Origin: Sphingomonas sp. UV9
GTDB lineage: Bacteria > Pseudomonadota > Alphaproteobacteria > Sphingomonadales > Sphingomonadaceae
NCBI RefSeq assembly: GCF_004101245.1
Contig: NZ_SCIN01000001.1
Coordinates: forward strand, 200,784 to 264,783
DNA length: 64,000 nucleotides
Reading direction: 5' to 3'
The notes below the pieces were generated by a model, which saw only the letters and a list, made by a program, of their open reading frames with translations, had not been told where the DNA came from and did no database searches. Positions 17,917 to 25,743 of the stretch are shown in pieces. The first letter of the stretch is position 1. Every line of letters begins with the position of its first letter. Position numbers and translations under genes: made by a program.

Positions 17917-17928
17917 GATAGCGGTATC
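17917..17928. promoter_or_regulatory. Candidate LacI-type operator 4 (GATAGCGGTATC)
   Basis: GATA-GCGG-TATC has symmetric outer halves and the TANCGNTA core, about 97 bases before the start at 18025. A further partial copy (GATAGCGCTGCG) lies at 17884-17895, so the 244-base divergent region 17781-18024 carries two and a half sites. Confidence 0.6.
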
Positions 17929-18024
17929 ACCATATCACTCCGACAAGGGCGCGAGAGTGGTCCGGCCAGGCCGATCGTCGGCGTGGCCGAATAACGACCC
18001 CGCAGCAGCCCCTGGGAGAAGAGG

Positions 18025-18327
18025 ATGACCGGGCTGATCGTCGATCGTCGTGGTGCGATGCTTGCATCGATCGCTACCGGTGCGGGCTTGAACCTGAACG
18101 CTAGCGGCAGGGCGGATGCTGCGCCGTCCCCCGCAGGATCTGGCGCCGGACGCTGTTCCACGCCTCAAAAAGCGCGGCGACCGGTCGAGTTCCATCTTTA
18201 CCAGGCCGGTGGCCACGGCGTCGGGCTCGGCAAGGCGGGCACCACCAGCACCGGATGGTTCGAGGATTTCATGCACCGGCGCGATGCCAACACACTGCTG
18301 GCGATGGGTGAAGGGGAACGGCCATGA
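18025..18327 (+). pseudogene. Remnant of an alpha/beta-hydrolase (acetylxylan-esterase-like) gene
   Basis: A 100-codon frame that joins the start and the end of a much longer esterase. Residues 1-35 look like a signal sequence with a twin arginine-like stretch (VDRRGAMLASIATGAG). Residues about 51-94 (RRPVEFHLYQAGGHGVGLGK, then TSTGWFEDFM) match the C-terminal strand and histidine loop of the roughly 300-residue BD-FAE/xylan esterase family found in these loci. The nucleophile elbow and most of the fold are missing. It retains the promoter-proximal place in the operon and overlaps the next start by four bases (ATGA). No esterase activity is expected. Confidence 0.75.
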
Positions 18328-19043
18328 CGGACGTGACGAGGACGGGCCGGATCGCATGGCGGAGCGTGCCCTTGCTTGCCTTGGGCTTGCTGGCAGGGCT
18401 GCCATCGGGCGCGGTGGGGCAGGAGGCGGCCATGACCGCAGCGCTGGCGCCTCATTTCGTGCGCGTGACGCCCGGTGCGACCACGCCGGACAGCGACGGG
18501 TTCCTGCGGCGCTGGCTGTTTCTGGAGCCGATCGACAAGCCCAACCGGAGCAATTCGGGCTTCACCGGCACCTATGTCCGGCAGGCGCTGACCACACAGT
18601 ATTTCCCCGGCCAGTTCGGCCCGGTCCCGCGCGATGGGCAAACGGTCGCGGCCGCCGCGCCGCTGCGGTGGCATGCGCTCGATTCGACCGCCTTCGACGT
18701 AAAGCTGTTCGACTTCGCCAGGGCGTTCGGCAAGCCGACCTATGGCGTGATCTTCTGGGCGGTGACGGTCGTCGACAGCCCGCGCGAGATGCGCGACGTG
18801 CGACTGGCGGTGGGCTCGAACTCGGCATCGATGTGGTGGTTGAACGGGAAAGAAATCGTCGGCCTCTTCAACGATCGCCGCATGGTGGTGGACGACGTGC
18901 TGTCGGACCGTCTGACGCTGCGCAAGGGCCGCAACGTGATCCGCGGCGCGGTCATCAACGGCCCGGGCCTCAGCGATTTCTGTGCCCGTTTCGTCGACGC
19001 GAACGGCCGACCGATCACCGATCTGAAGGTCGATGTCCGATGA
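18324..19043 (+). CDS. Exported beta-sandwich-like protein of unknown function
   Basis: A 239-residue protein with a signal peptide (about 1-33, RSVPLLALGLLAGLPSGAVG). The mature part is rich in beta-strand pattern and tryptophans: FLRRWLFLEPIDKPN, RWHALDSTAFDVKLFDFA, VGSNSASMWWLNGKEIVG and LRKGRNVIRGAVINGPG. The 'WLNGKE ... L.KG.N.I' wording is that of galactose-binding-like domains attached to glycosidases and SASA esterases, where it positions a sugar chain. I see no catalytic motif. It overlaps the esterase remnant by four bases and lies in the same operon, so an accessory carbohydrate-binding role is the best guess. Confidence 0.75.
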   Translation: MTDVTRTGRIAWRSVPLLALGLLAGLPSGAVGQEAAMTAALAPHFVRVTPGATTPDSDGFLRRWLFLEPIDKPNRSNSGFTGTYVRQALTTQYFPGQFGPVPRDGQTVAAAAPLRWHALDSTAFDVKLFDFARAFGKPTYGVIFWAVTVVDSPREMRDVRLAVGSNSASMWWLNGKEIVGLFNDRRMVVDDVLSDRLTLRKGRNVIRGAVINGPGLSDFCARFVDANGRPITDLKVDVR

Positions 19044-19090
19044 CGGCGGCCTTCACCTCCACCCCACGCAGCCGAAACAGCGGAGGCCGT

Positions 19091-20542
19091 ATGAAGCATC
19101 TTGTCACGGTGGCCTTGGCGCTTTGCACGATCGTGGCTGTGGGTACCGCGCCGGCCATGGCGCAGTTGCAGGGTGAGACTTTCATTCACGATCCATCGAC
19201 GGTGACCCTGTCGGACGGCAAATACTATACGTTCGGCACGCGCGGCGGCGGGCTTGTCTCCGAAGACGGCTGGACGTGGCATGGCGGGCCCGAACGTCCT
19301 GGCGGCGGCGTCGCCCCGGACGTCATCAAGATCGGTGACCGCTATTACATGGCCTATGCGGTCGGTGGCGGTGGCATGGGCGGCGGGCATGCCAGCCAGG
19401 TCAAGATGATGTGGACCTATTCGCTCGACCCGAAATCGCCGAAGTTCAAATTTCACGACATCGGCGTCGTCGCCGCGAGCGATGGCGTCGAGACCGCCGA
19501 CGCGATCGACCCGGCGTTCCTGTATGTCGATGGCCGCCTGTGGCTGACATACGGAACCTATTTCGGGCCGATCCGCATCATCGAACTCGATCCCAAGACC
19601 GGCCTGCGCGTGGCGGGCAACCAGCCGGTCGATGTCGCGATCGACATGGAGGCCACCGCGATGATGCATCGCGACGGCTATTATTATCTGCTGGGGACGC
19701 ACGGGACCTGCTGTGACGGACCGAATTCCACCTATCACATCCGCGTCGGCCGATCGCGCAAGCCCCTCGGTCCGTATGTCGATCACATGGGTACGCCGCT
19801 GCTGCGGGGTGGCGGCAAGCTGGTCGTCAGCGCGCGCGGGCGAACCATGGGACCCGGTCATTTCGGCCTGATCGACCTCGGCAAGGGCGTCGAGAAAGTC
19901 TCGATGCATTACGAGGCGGACATGGATCGCAGTGGGCGCAGCGTCTTGGGAATCGCGCCGCTTCGGTGGACCGACGGCTGGCCGGTCGCCGGCGAGAATG
20001 TCGCGCCCGGCACGTACGAGATCGCGTCGGAGCGGAGCGGCTATGCGCTGCAACTCGCGACGGATGTCGTCCGCATACCCTTCGACGCGCGCCGCAGCTT
20101 CATGGCGAAGCCGAGCGATCCGGTCGCGCCGATCGCGGACCAGACGCTCGCCGAGGAATCCGTCGGCTGGCCGAAGGGATCGATCCGGGTCGATCTTGGT
20201 GACTACATGAACCGGCCGCGCCAGCGGTGGACGATCGCGCCCGTACCCGGCGCCGGCGGCTATTTCGGCGCGCCGTTCTACAAGATCGTCATTACCGGCA
20301 CCGATCGCGTGCTCGCCGCCAATGCCGCGGGCGAGGTCGAGACCGTGGCGGCCTTCACCGGCGCTGCCGAGCAATTGTGGCAGATCGATCAATTGACCGA
20401 CGGCACCTATCGGATCGCACCGAAGGCGGTGCCGGGGAGAAAACCGGGCCTTGCACTGGTGGCGATCGGCGCCAGCACGCCGACGCTCGCGCCGTTCGAT
20501 CCGGTCAGTCCCGCCAGCCGATGGACGTTCAGGCAACCTTAG
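19091..20542 (+). CDS. GH43 arabinanase-like enzyme with C-terminal ricin-type domain
   Basis: A secreted protein of 483 residues (signal MKHLVTVALALCTIVAVGTAPAMAQ, split here at 20). The propeller (about 28-320) shows FIHDPSTVTLSDGKYYTFGT with the catalytic base aspartate, AIDPAFLYVDG with the second aspartate, and DMEATAMMHRDGYYYLLGTH with the general acid glutamate, followed by CCDGPNSTYHIRVGRS, wording typical of endo-1,5-alpha-L-arabinanases. The last 150 residues (QRWTIAPV, EQLWQIDQLTDGTYRI, RWTFRQP) form a QxW ricin-B-like sugar-binding module. The ATG at 19091 has GGAGG five bases ahead. It should act on arabinan or arabinoxylan side chains. Confidence 0.9.
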   Translation: MKHLVTVALALCTIVAVGTAPAMAQLQGETFIHDPSTVTLSDGKYYTFGTRGGGLVSEDGWTWHGGPERPGGGVAPDVIKIGDRYYMAYAVGGGGMGGGHASQVKMMWTYSLDPKSPKFKFHDIGVVAASDGVETADAIDPAFLYVDGRLWLTYGTYFGPIRIIELDPKTGLRVAGNQPVDVAIDMEATAMMHRDGYYYLLGTHGTCCDGPNSTYHIRVGRSRKPLGPYVDHMGTPLLRGGGKLVVSARGRTMGPGHFGLIDLGKGVEKVSMHYEADMDRSGRSVLGIAPLRWTDGWPVAGENVAPGTYEIASERSGYALQLATDVVRIPFDARRSFMAKPSDPVAPIADQTLAEESVGWPKGSIRVDLGDYMNRPRQRWTIAPVPGAGGYFGAPFYKIVITGTDRVLAANAAGEVETVAAFTGAAEQLWQIDQLTDGTYRIAPKAVPGRKPGLALVAIGASTPTLAPFDPVSPASRWTFRQP

Positions 20543-20733
20543 CGGCACAGTGGCAACGGACGTCACCAATCAACCCCGCGATTACCGACACTCAACAGTT
20601 GCGCGAAGACCTAGTCGAAAGCGAGACCATGATCCTGCCGAACCAATGCTCCGTAAAGCCGCATCGACCGATCGATTGCCTGGAGCGCGTCCAACGACGT
20701 GTCCCTTCATGCTCGACCAGGGCTGACTGACCT

Positions 20734-23079
20734 ATGCCTGGCGGTCCGTCACGGCGCGATCTGATCGAGGGGGCAGCGGCGAGCGTCGCTGCTCTTGCCT
20801 TGCCTGCGCCCACTTGGGGGGCGGCGGCGGCGGCGGCGGGGAAGGATGCGCGGCTGTGGTATCGCCAACCGGCCATCGCCTGGACCGAGGCGTTGCCGGT
20901 GGGCAATGGCCGGCTCGGGGCGATGGTGTTCGGCGGTACCGCGCGCGAGCGGTTGCAGCTCAACGAAGACACGCTGTGGACGGGCGGACCCTATGATCCG
21001 GTCAACCCGGCAGCGCAGGTTGCGCTTCCCGAGGTCCGGCGACTGATCGATGCCGGCAAGTTTGCCGAGGCGCAGGCATTGGCGAACGCGAAGCTGATGG
21101 GGATGCCCCGGACGCAGATGGCGTACCAGCCGGTCGGCGACCTGCTGCTCGACATGCCGGGGATCGGCGCGATCGCGGCGTATCGGCGCGACCTCGATCT
21201 CGACACGGCGATTGCCACGACCAGGTTCACCGCAGGCGGCACACGGTTCCGCCGCGAGGTGTTCGCCGCACCGGGCGATCAGGTGATCGTCGTACAGGTC
21301 ACCGCGGATCGTCCCTTCGATATCCGCCTCGGCCTGACGTCGTCGCACCCTGGCGCGATCGTCTCGGCGAGCGCGCCGTTGCTGACGCTGAGCGGGCATA
21401 ATGGCGAGCGTGCGGGTATCGCCGGGCGATTGCGGTTCGCGGCACGCGCGCGGGTGTCGATCACCGGCGGGGCGGTCGTCGCCGATGGCGATGGCCTGCA
21501 CGTCCGCGGTGCGCGATCCGTCACAGTGTCGATCGCGATGGCGACGAGCTATCGCCGCTTCGACGATGTGAGTGGCGACCCCGAAGCGGCGACGCTGGCC
21601 ACGCTCGATCGGGTCCAGGCTCGCGGGATCGACCATATCCGCACCGAGACGATCGCCGCGCATCGGTCGCTGTTCCGCCGTGTTACGCTGGATCTCGGCC
21701 GGACGGCTACTGCAGATCGCCCGACCGACGAGCGTATCCGCGCCAACGATGCGGCGGCCGACCCGGCGCTCGCCGCGCTCTATTTCGACTATGGCCGCTA
21801 TCTGCTGATCGCGTCGTCGCGCGCCGGCAGCCAGCCCGCCAATCTCCAGGGCATCTGGAACGACCAGATCAAGCCGCCCTGGGAGTCCAAATACACCGTC
21901 AACATCAACACCGAGATGAACTATTGGCCGGCAGAGGTCACCGCGCTGGCCGAATGTACCGAGCCGCTGGTGCGGATGGTGCGCGAACTGGCCGTCACCG
22001 GCGAACGCACTGCGCAGAAGATGTACGGGGCGCGTGGCTGGGTGTGCCATCACAATACCGATCTGTGGCGTGCGACCGCGCCGATCGACGGGGCGGAGTG
22101 GGGGCTGTGGCCAACCGGCGGCGCGTGGCTGTGCACGCATCTGTGGGACCGCTACGATTACGGACGCGACCTCGCCTATCTGCGCTCGGTCTATCCGCTG
22201 ATGCGCGGGGCGGCGTTGTTCTTCCTCGACACGCTCCAGACCGATCCCGCGACGGGCGCGCTGGTAACCAACCCGTCGCTATCGCCCGAGAACATCCATC
22301 CGGCGGGCGCATCGATCTGTGCCGGGCCGGCGATGGACATGCAGATCCTGCGCGACCTGTTCGATCAGGTCGGGCAGGCGGCGGCTGTGCTCAAGATCGA
22401 CGCCGAATTTGCGGCCGAGACAGCGGCGGCCCGCGCGCGCCTCGCACCCGATCACATCGGCGCACAGGGCCAGCTTCAGGAGTGGCAGCGCGACTGGGAC
22501 GCGGCCGCACCCGAGCCGCATCACCGCCACGTGTCGCATCTCTATGGCCTGTTCCCGAGCGACCAGATCGATCCGGACCGGACACCCGCCTTGGCACAGG
22601 CGGCGCGCCGGTCGCTCGAACTGCGCGGCGACGAGTCCACCGGTTGGGCGACCGCATGGCGTGCCAATCTGTGGGCGCGGTTGCGCGACGGCGACCACGC
22701 GCACCGTATCCTAGCCTTCCTGCTTGGCCCCGAGCGCACCTATCCCAATCTGTTCGACGCGCATCCGCCGTTCCAGATCGACGGCAATTTCGGGGGTACG
22801 CGGGCGATCGCGGAAATGCTGATGCAGAGCCGCGGTGACGAGATCCTGCTGCTGCCGGCATTGCCGGGTGCATGGCCGACCGGGTCGGTGTCCGGGTTGC
22901 GTGCGCGCGGACGATGCGCGGTCGACCTGGAGTGGCGGGGCGGCGAACTGGTCGAGGCGGTGGTCCGCGGCGAGATGGCGGGGCGCCGCGTAGTCCGGCT
23001 GGGTACCCGGCGCGTCGAGGTCGTGCTGACGCCGGGCAAGGCGGTGAAGCTTCGCGGCAACGGGCTCGCAGGCGCGTGA
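20734..23079 (+). CDS. GH95 alpha-L-fucosidase / alpha-L-galactosidase
   Basis: A 781-residue enzyme with a Tat signal (SRRDLIEGAAASVAALALP). It shows the GH95 start WTEALPVGNGRLGAMVFGG and LQLNEDTLWTGGPYDP. Catalytic residues known from bifidobacterial AfcA are present: Asn390 and Asn392 in NINTEMNYWPAE, Glu519 in SLSPENIHP and Asp683 in QIDGNFGG. GH95 enzymes invert and remove alpha-1,2-L-fucose or L-galactose, for example from xyloglucan side chains. The preceding 191 bases (20543-20733) hold no visible gene. The next gene starts 14 bases after its stop. Confidence 0.95.
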   Translation: MPGGPSRRDLIEGAAASVAALALPAPTWGAAAAAAGKDARLWYRQPAIAWTEALPVGNGRLGAMVFGGTARERLQLNEDTLWTGGPYDPVNPAAQVALPEVRRLIDAGKFAEAQALANAKLMGMPRTQMAYQPVGDLLLDMPGIGAIAAYRRDLDLDTAIATTRFTAGGTRFRREVFAAPGDQVIVVQVTADRPFDIRLGLTSSHPGAIVSASAPLLTLSGHNGERAGIAGRLRFAARARVSITGGAVVADGDGLHVRGARSVTVSIAMATSYRRFDDVSGDPEAATLATLDRVQARGIDHIRTETIAAHRSLFRRVTLDLGRTATADRPTDERIRANDAAADPALAALYFDYGRYLLIASSRAGSQPANLQGIWNDQIKPPWESKYTVNINTEMNYWPAEVTALAECTEPLVRMVRELAVTGERTAQKMYGARGWVCHHNTDLWRATAPIDGAEWGLWPTGGAWLCTHLWDRYDYGRDLAYLRSVYPLMRGAALFFLDTLQTDPATGALVTNPSLSPENIHPAGASICAGPAMDMQILRDLFDQVGQAAAVLKIDAEFAAETAAARARLAPDHIGAQGQLQEWQRDWDAAAPEPHHRHVSHLYGLFPSDQIDPDRTPALAQAARRSLELRGDESTGWATAWRANLWARLRDGDHAHRILAFLLGPERTYPNLFDAHPPFQIDGNFGGTRAIAEMLMQSRGDEILLLPALPGAWPTGSVSGLRARGRCAVDLEWRGGELVEAVVRGEMAGRRVVRLGTRRVEVVLTPGKAVKLRGNGLAGA

Positions 23080-23093
23080 ACAGGAAAAAAGGG

Positions 23094-24161
23094 ATGTCCG
23101 TGAACAAGCTTATTGTCGCATTCGGCACCGCGTTGGCGATGCTGTCGATCGATCCTGCCTCAGCGCAGGTCAAGACGCCCGCGCCACCGCCCGTCGCCGG
23201 CGCACGTCCGGTGACGATCGAGCGGATTACCGTCCACTCCCCCGCGATCGAGGGCAATCTCGAAGGCGAGAGCCCGGACCGCGCCGTGCTGGTGGTGCTG
23301 CCGCCGGGCTACCGCAGCGATCCGAAACGCCGCTACCCTGTGGTCTACGCCCTTCACGGCTATTCGATCGGCGTCGAGCAGTGGATCGGCGAAATCCACG
23401 TACCGCAGACGATCGAAGGGGCGTTCGCCAAGGGCACGCGCGAAATGATCGTCGTGCTGCCCGACAGCAAGACCGCGCATAACGGCTCTTTTTACTCGAG
23501 TTCGGTGACGGTCGGCGACTTCGAGACGTTCGTCGCGCGCGATCTGGTCGGCTATATCGACGGCCATTACCGGACGATCGCGGATCGCCGCAGCCGCGGG
23601 CTCGCGGGGCATTCGATGGGTGGTTATGGCACCGCGCGGATCGGCATGAAGCACGCGGACGTGTTCGGTGCGCTCTACATGATGAGTCCGTGCTGCCTGT
23701 CGACGCGCGCGCTCGGCACGCCCGATGCGGCGACCGAGAAGGCGATCCGCGCGCTTCGCTCGCCGGCGGACAGCGCGACACTGTCCTGGGGCCTGCGCGC
23801 GCAACTCGCGACCGCGGCGGCGTGGTCGCCCAATCCCAAGGCGCCGCCGCTGTATCTCGACCTGCCGGTCAAGGACGGCGTGGCGCAGCCCGACGTCATG
23901 GCGCGCTGGGCGGCCAATGCGCCGCTCGCGATGCTCGATCAATATGTCGGGAACATGCGGCGCTATGCGGCGATCGGGATCGACGTCGGCGACCGCGACG
24001 GGCTGAAGGACGATGCCGGCAGGCTGCATGCGGCGCTGGACGCTTACGGGATCGCGAACAGCTTCGAGGTGTATCCGGGCGATCATACCAGCGGCGTCGC
24101 GGGGCGGGTCCAGGACAAGATGATGCCGTTCTTCTCGCGTGCGCTGGCGTTCGGCAAATGA
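23094..24161 (+). CDS. CE1/esterase-D-like secreted carbohydrate esterase
   Basis: A 355-residue alpha/beta-hydrolase with signal peptide (LIVAFGTALAMLSIDPASAQ). The oxyanion region is VVYALHGYSIGVEQW, the nucleophile is Ser174 in GHSMGG, a likely acid is Asp in GIDVGDRDG, and the histidine lies in YPGDHTSG. This matches the feruloyl/acetyl esterase branch of CE1, which frees ferulate or acetate from arabinoxylan; the exact ester is unknown. GGAAAAAAGGG precedes the ATG at 23094. It overlaps the following GH43 gene by four bases (ATGA). Confidence 0.87.
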   Translation: MSVNKLIVAFGTALAMLSIDPASAQVKTPAPPPVAGARPVTIERITVHSPAIEGNLEGESPDRAVLVVLPPGYRSDPKRRYPVVYALHGYSIGVEQWIGEIHVPQTIEGAFAKGTREMIVVLPDSKTAHNGSFYSSSVTVGDFETFVARDLVGYIDGHYRTIADRRSRGLAGHSMGGYGTARIGMKHADVFGALYMMSPCCLSTRALGTPDAATEKAIRALRSPADSATLSWGLRAQLATAAAWSPNPKAPPLYLDLPVKDGVAQPDVMARWAANAPLAMLDQYVGNMRRYAAIGIDVGDRDGLKDDAGRLHAALDAYGIANSFEVYPGDHTSGVAGRVQDKMMPFFSRALAFGK

Positions 24162-25738
24162 GGGTGGCGGTGGCGATTGCGGCCTTCGGGTTGGTAGCCA
24201 CGGCCGCGTCGGCACAGGTGTGGCAATCGGATCAGGGCGACGGGACGTTCCGCAATCCGGTGCTGTTCGCGGATTATCCCGATCCCGACATCATCCGCGT
24301 CGGCAGCGACTATTATTTCGCCACCACGACGTTCGCGAACACGCCCGGCATCACGATCCTGCACAGTCGCGATCTGGTGAACTGGACGCTCGCGACGCAC
24401 CTCGTCGATCGGCTCGAGGGCAAACCCGAATACGACCTGAAGGGCGGCAACGCGTACCGGCACGGGCTCTACGCCTCCTCCTTACGCTACCATGCCGGCA
24501 CCTATTATCTGGCGAACACGCCGGTCGGGCAGAAGACGCGGATCTGGTACGCGAAGGACGTGCGTGGGCCGTGGCGCTATCATGAACTGGAGCGCGAGGC
24601 CTTCGATCCGGGGCTGTTCATCGAGCCCGACGGGCGCGCGTATCTGGCGACGGCGAGCACGGCGGATGGCACGATCACGCTGCTGACGCTCGACAAGGCG
24701 CTGGCGCACGTCACGGCGTCGCGGAAAATCCATTACATCAAGGGCGCCGAAGGGTCGAAGATCATCCGGCGCGGTGCGTATTATTACATGTTCAACGCGC
24801 TGCCGCCGCGGCTTGCGCTGTCGGTCTCGCGGTCGCGCAGCCTGTTCGGGCCGTGGGAAACGCGGGACCAGATCGACGACAAGACCGGCGGGCATCAGGG
24901 GGCGCTGGTCGACATGCCCGATGGTCGGTGGTTCGGCTTCGTGATGGAGGATAGCGGCGCGATCGGGCGGATGACGAACCTCAGCCCGGTGTTCTGGCAG
25001 GACGACTGGCCGGTCTGGGGCACGCGCGACGCGCCCGGTCGCGTGCCGCGGCGGGCGGCCAAGCCGATCCCCGGGCCGATCCCCGGGGGGGCGTTTGCCG
25101 AACCTGCGACGTCGGACGATTTCGGCAGGTTGACGCTGGGGCTGCAATGGCAGTGGAACCACAATGCGGACAACGCGCGCTGGTCGCTGGCCGAGCGGCC
25201 GGGGTGGTTGCGGCTGAAGCCGACGGTCGCTCCGGGGTTCTGGAGCGCGCGCAATACGCTGGTGCAGAAGGGCCAGGGGCCCGCGAGCCGAGGCGAGGTG
25301 AAGCTCGACATCCGCCATCTCGCACCGGGCGATCGTTGCGGATTCGGTACGTTCGGGCAGTTCAGCGGGAACTTGACGGTGCAGGGCGCGGGCGGCGGCA
25401 AGGCGACGCTGGCGATGGAGGTGACCGAGGACACGGTCGCTGGGGCACGGACCGAGGTTCGTGCCACCGTGCCGCTGCCCAGGGCGAAGGCGCTGTGGTT
25501 GCGGACCGACCTGGACTTCACGACCGATCGTGCGCGCGTCGCGTATAGCCTGGACGGACGGCGATGGACTGGTCTCGGCGGCGACTTCCCGCTGGCGTTC
25601 GCGTGGCGGACGGGGACGTTCCAGGGCGAGCAGTTCGCGCTGTTCTGCTACGCGCCGACCGCGAGCCGGGGGTGGCTGGATGTCGATGCTTTCACGCTGT
25701 CGGGATTGCGCCCCGCCGCGCCCGAAAAGATCCGCTAG
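24158..25738 (+). CDS. GH43 beta-xylosidase-like enzyme with C-terminal beta-sandwich
   Basis: A 526-residue secreted protein (signal MRVAVAIAAFGLVATAASAQ). The propeller (about 25-300) carries the triad as Asp in DYPDPDIIRVG, Asp in EAFDPGLFIEPDG and Glu in KGAEGSKIIRRG. The C-terminal half (DDFGRLTLGLQWQWNHN through RGWLDVDAFTLSG) is the concanavalin-like sandwich common in xylan-active GH43 proteins such as subfamily 12. It closes the plus-strand operon that began at 18025, and is convergent with the GH27 gene 5 bases away. Confidence 0.92.
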   Translation: MRVAVAIAAFGLVATAASAQVWQSDQGDGTFRNPVLFADYPDPDIIRVGSDYYFATTTFANTPGITILHSRDLVNWTLATHLVDRLEGKPEYDLKGGNAYRHGLYASSLRYHAGTYYLANTPVGQKTRIWYAKDVRGPWRYHELEREAFDPGLFIEPDGRAYLATASTADGTITLLTLDKALAHVTASRKIHYIKGAEGSKIIRRGAYYYMFNALPPRLALSVSRSRSLFGPWETRDQIDDKTGGHQGALVDMPDGRWFGFVMEDSGAIGRMTNLSPVFWQDDWPVWGTRDAPGRVPRRAAKPIPGPIPGGAFAEPATSDDFGRLTLGLQWQWNHNADNARWSLAERPGWLRLKPTVAPGFWSARNTLVQKGQGPASRGEVKLDIRHLAPGDRCGFGTFGQFSGNLTVQGAGGGKATLAMEVTEDTVAGARTEVRATVPLPRAKALWLRTDLDFTTDRARVAYSLDGRRWTGLGGDFPLAFAWRTGTFQGEQFALFCYAPTASRGWLDVDAFTLSGLRPAAPEKIR

Positions 25739-25743
25739 CCGTC

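Noticed and set aside
18116..19090. Upstream extension of the 19091 GH43 frame
   Set aside because: It overlaps the 18324 gene out of frame and has shadow composition; ATG at 19091 has GGAGG and a signal peptide.
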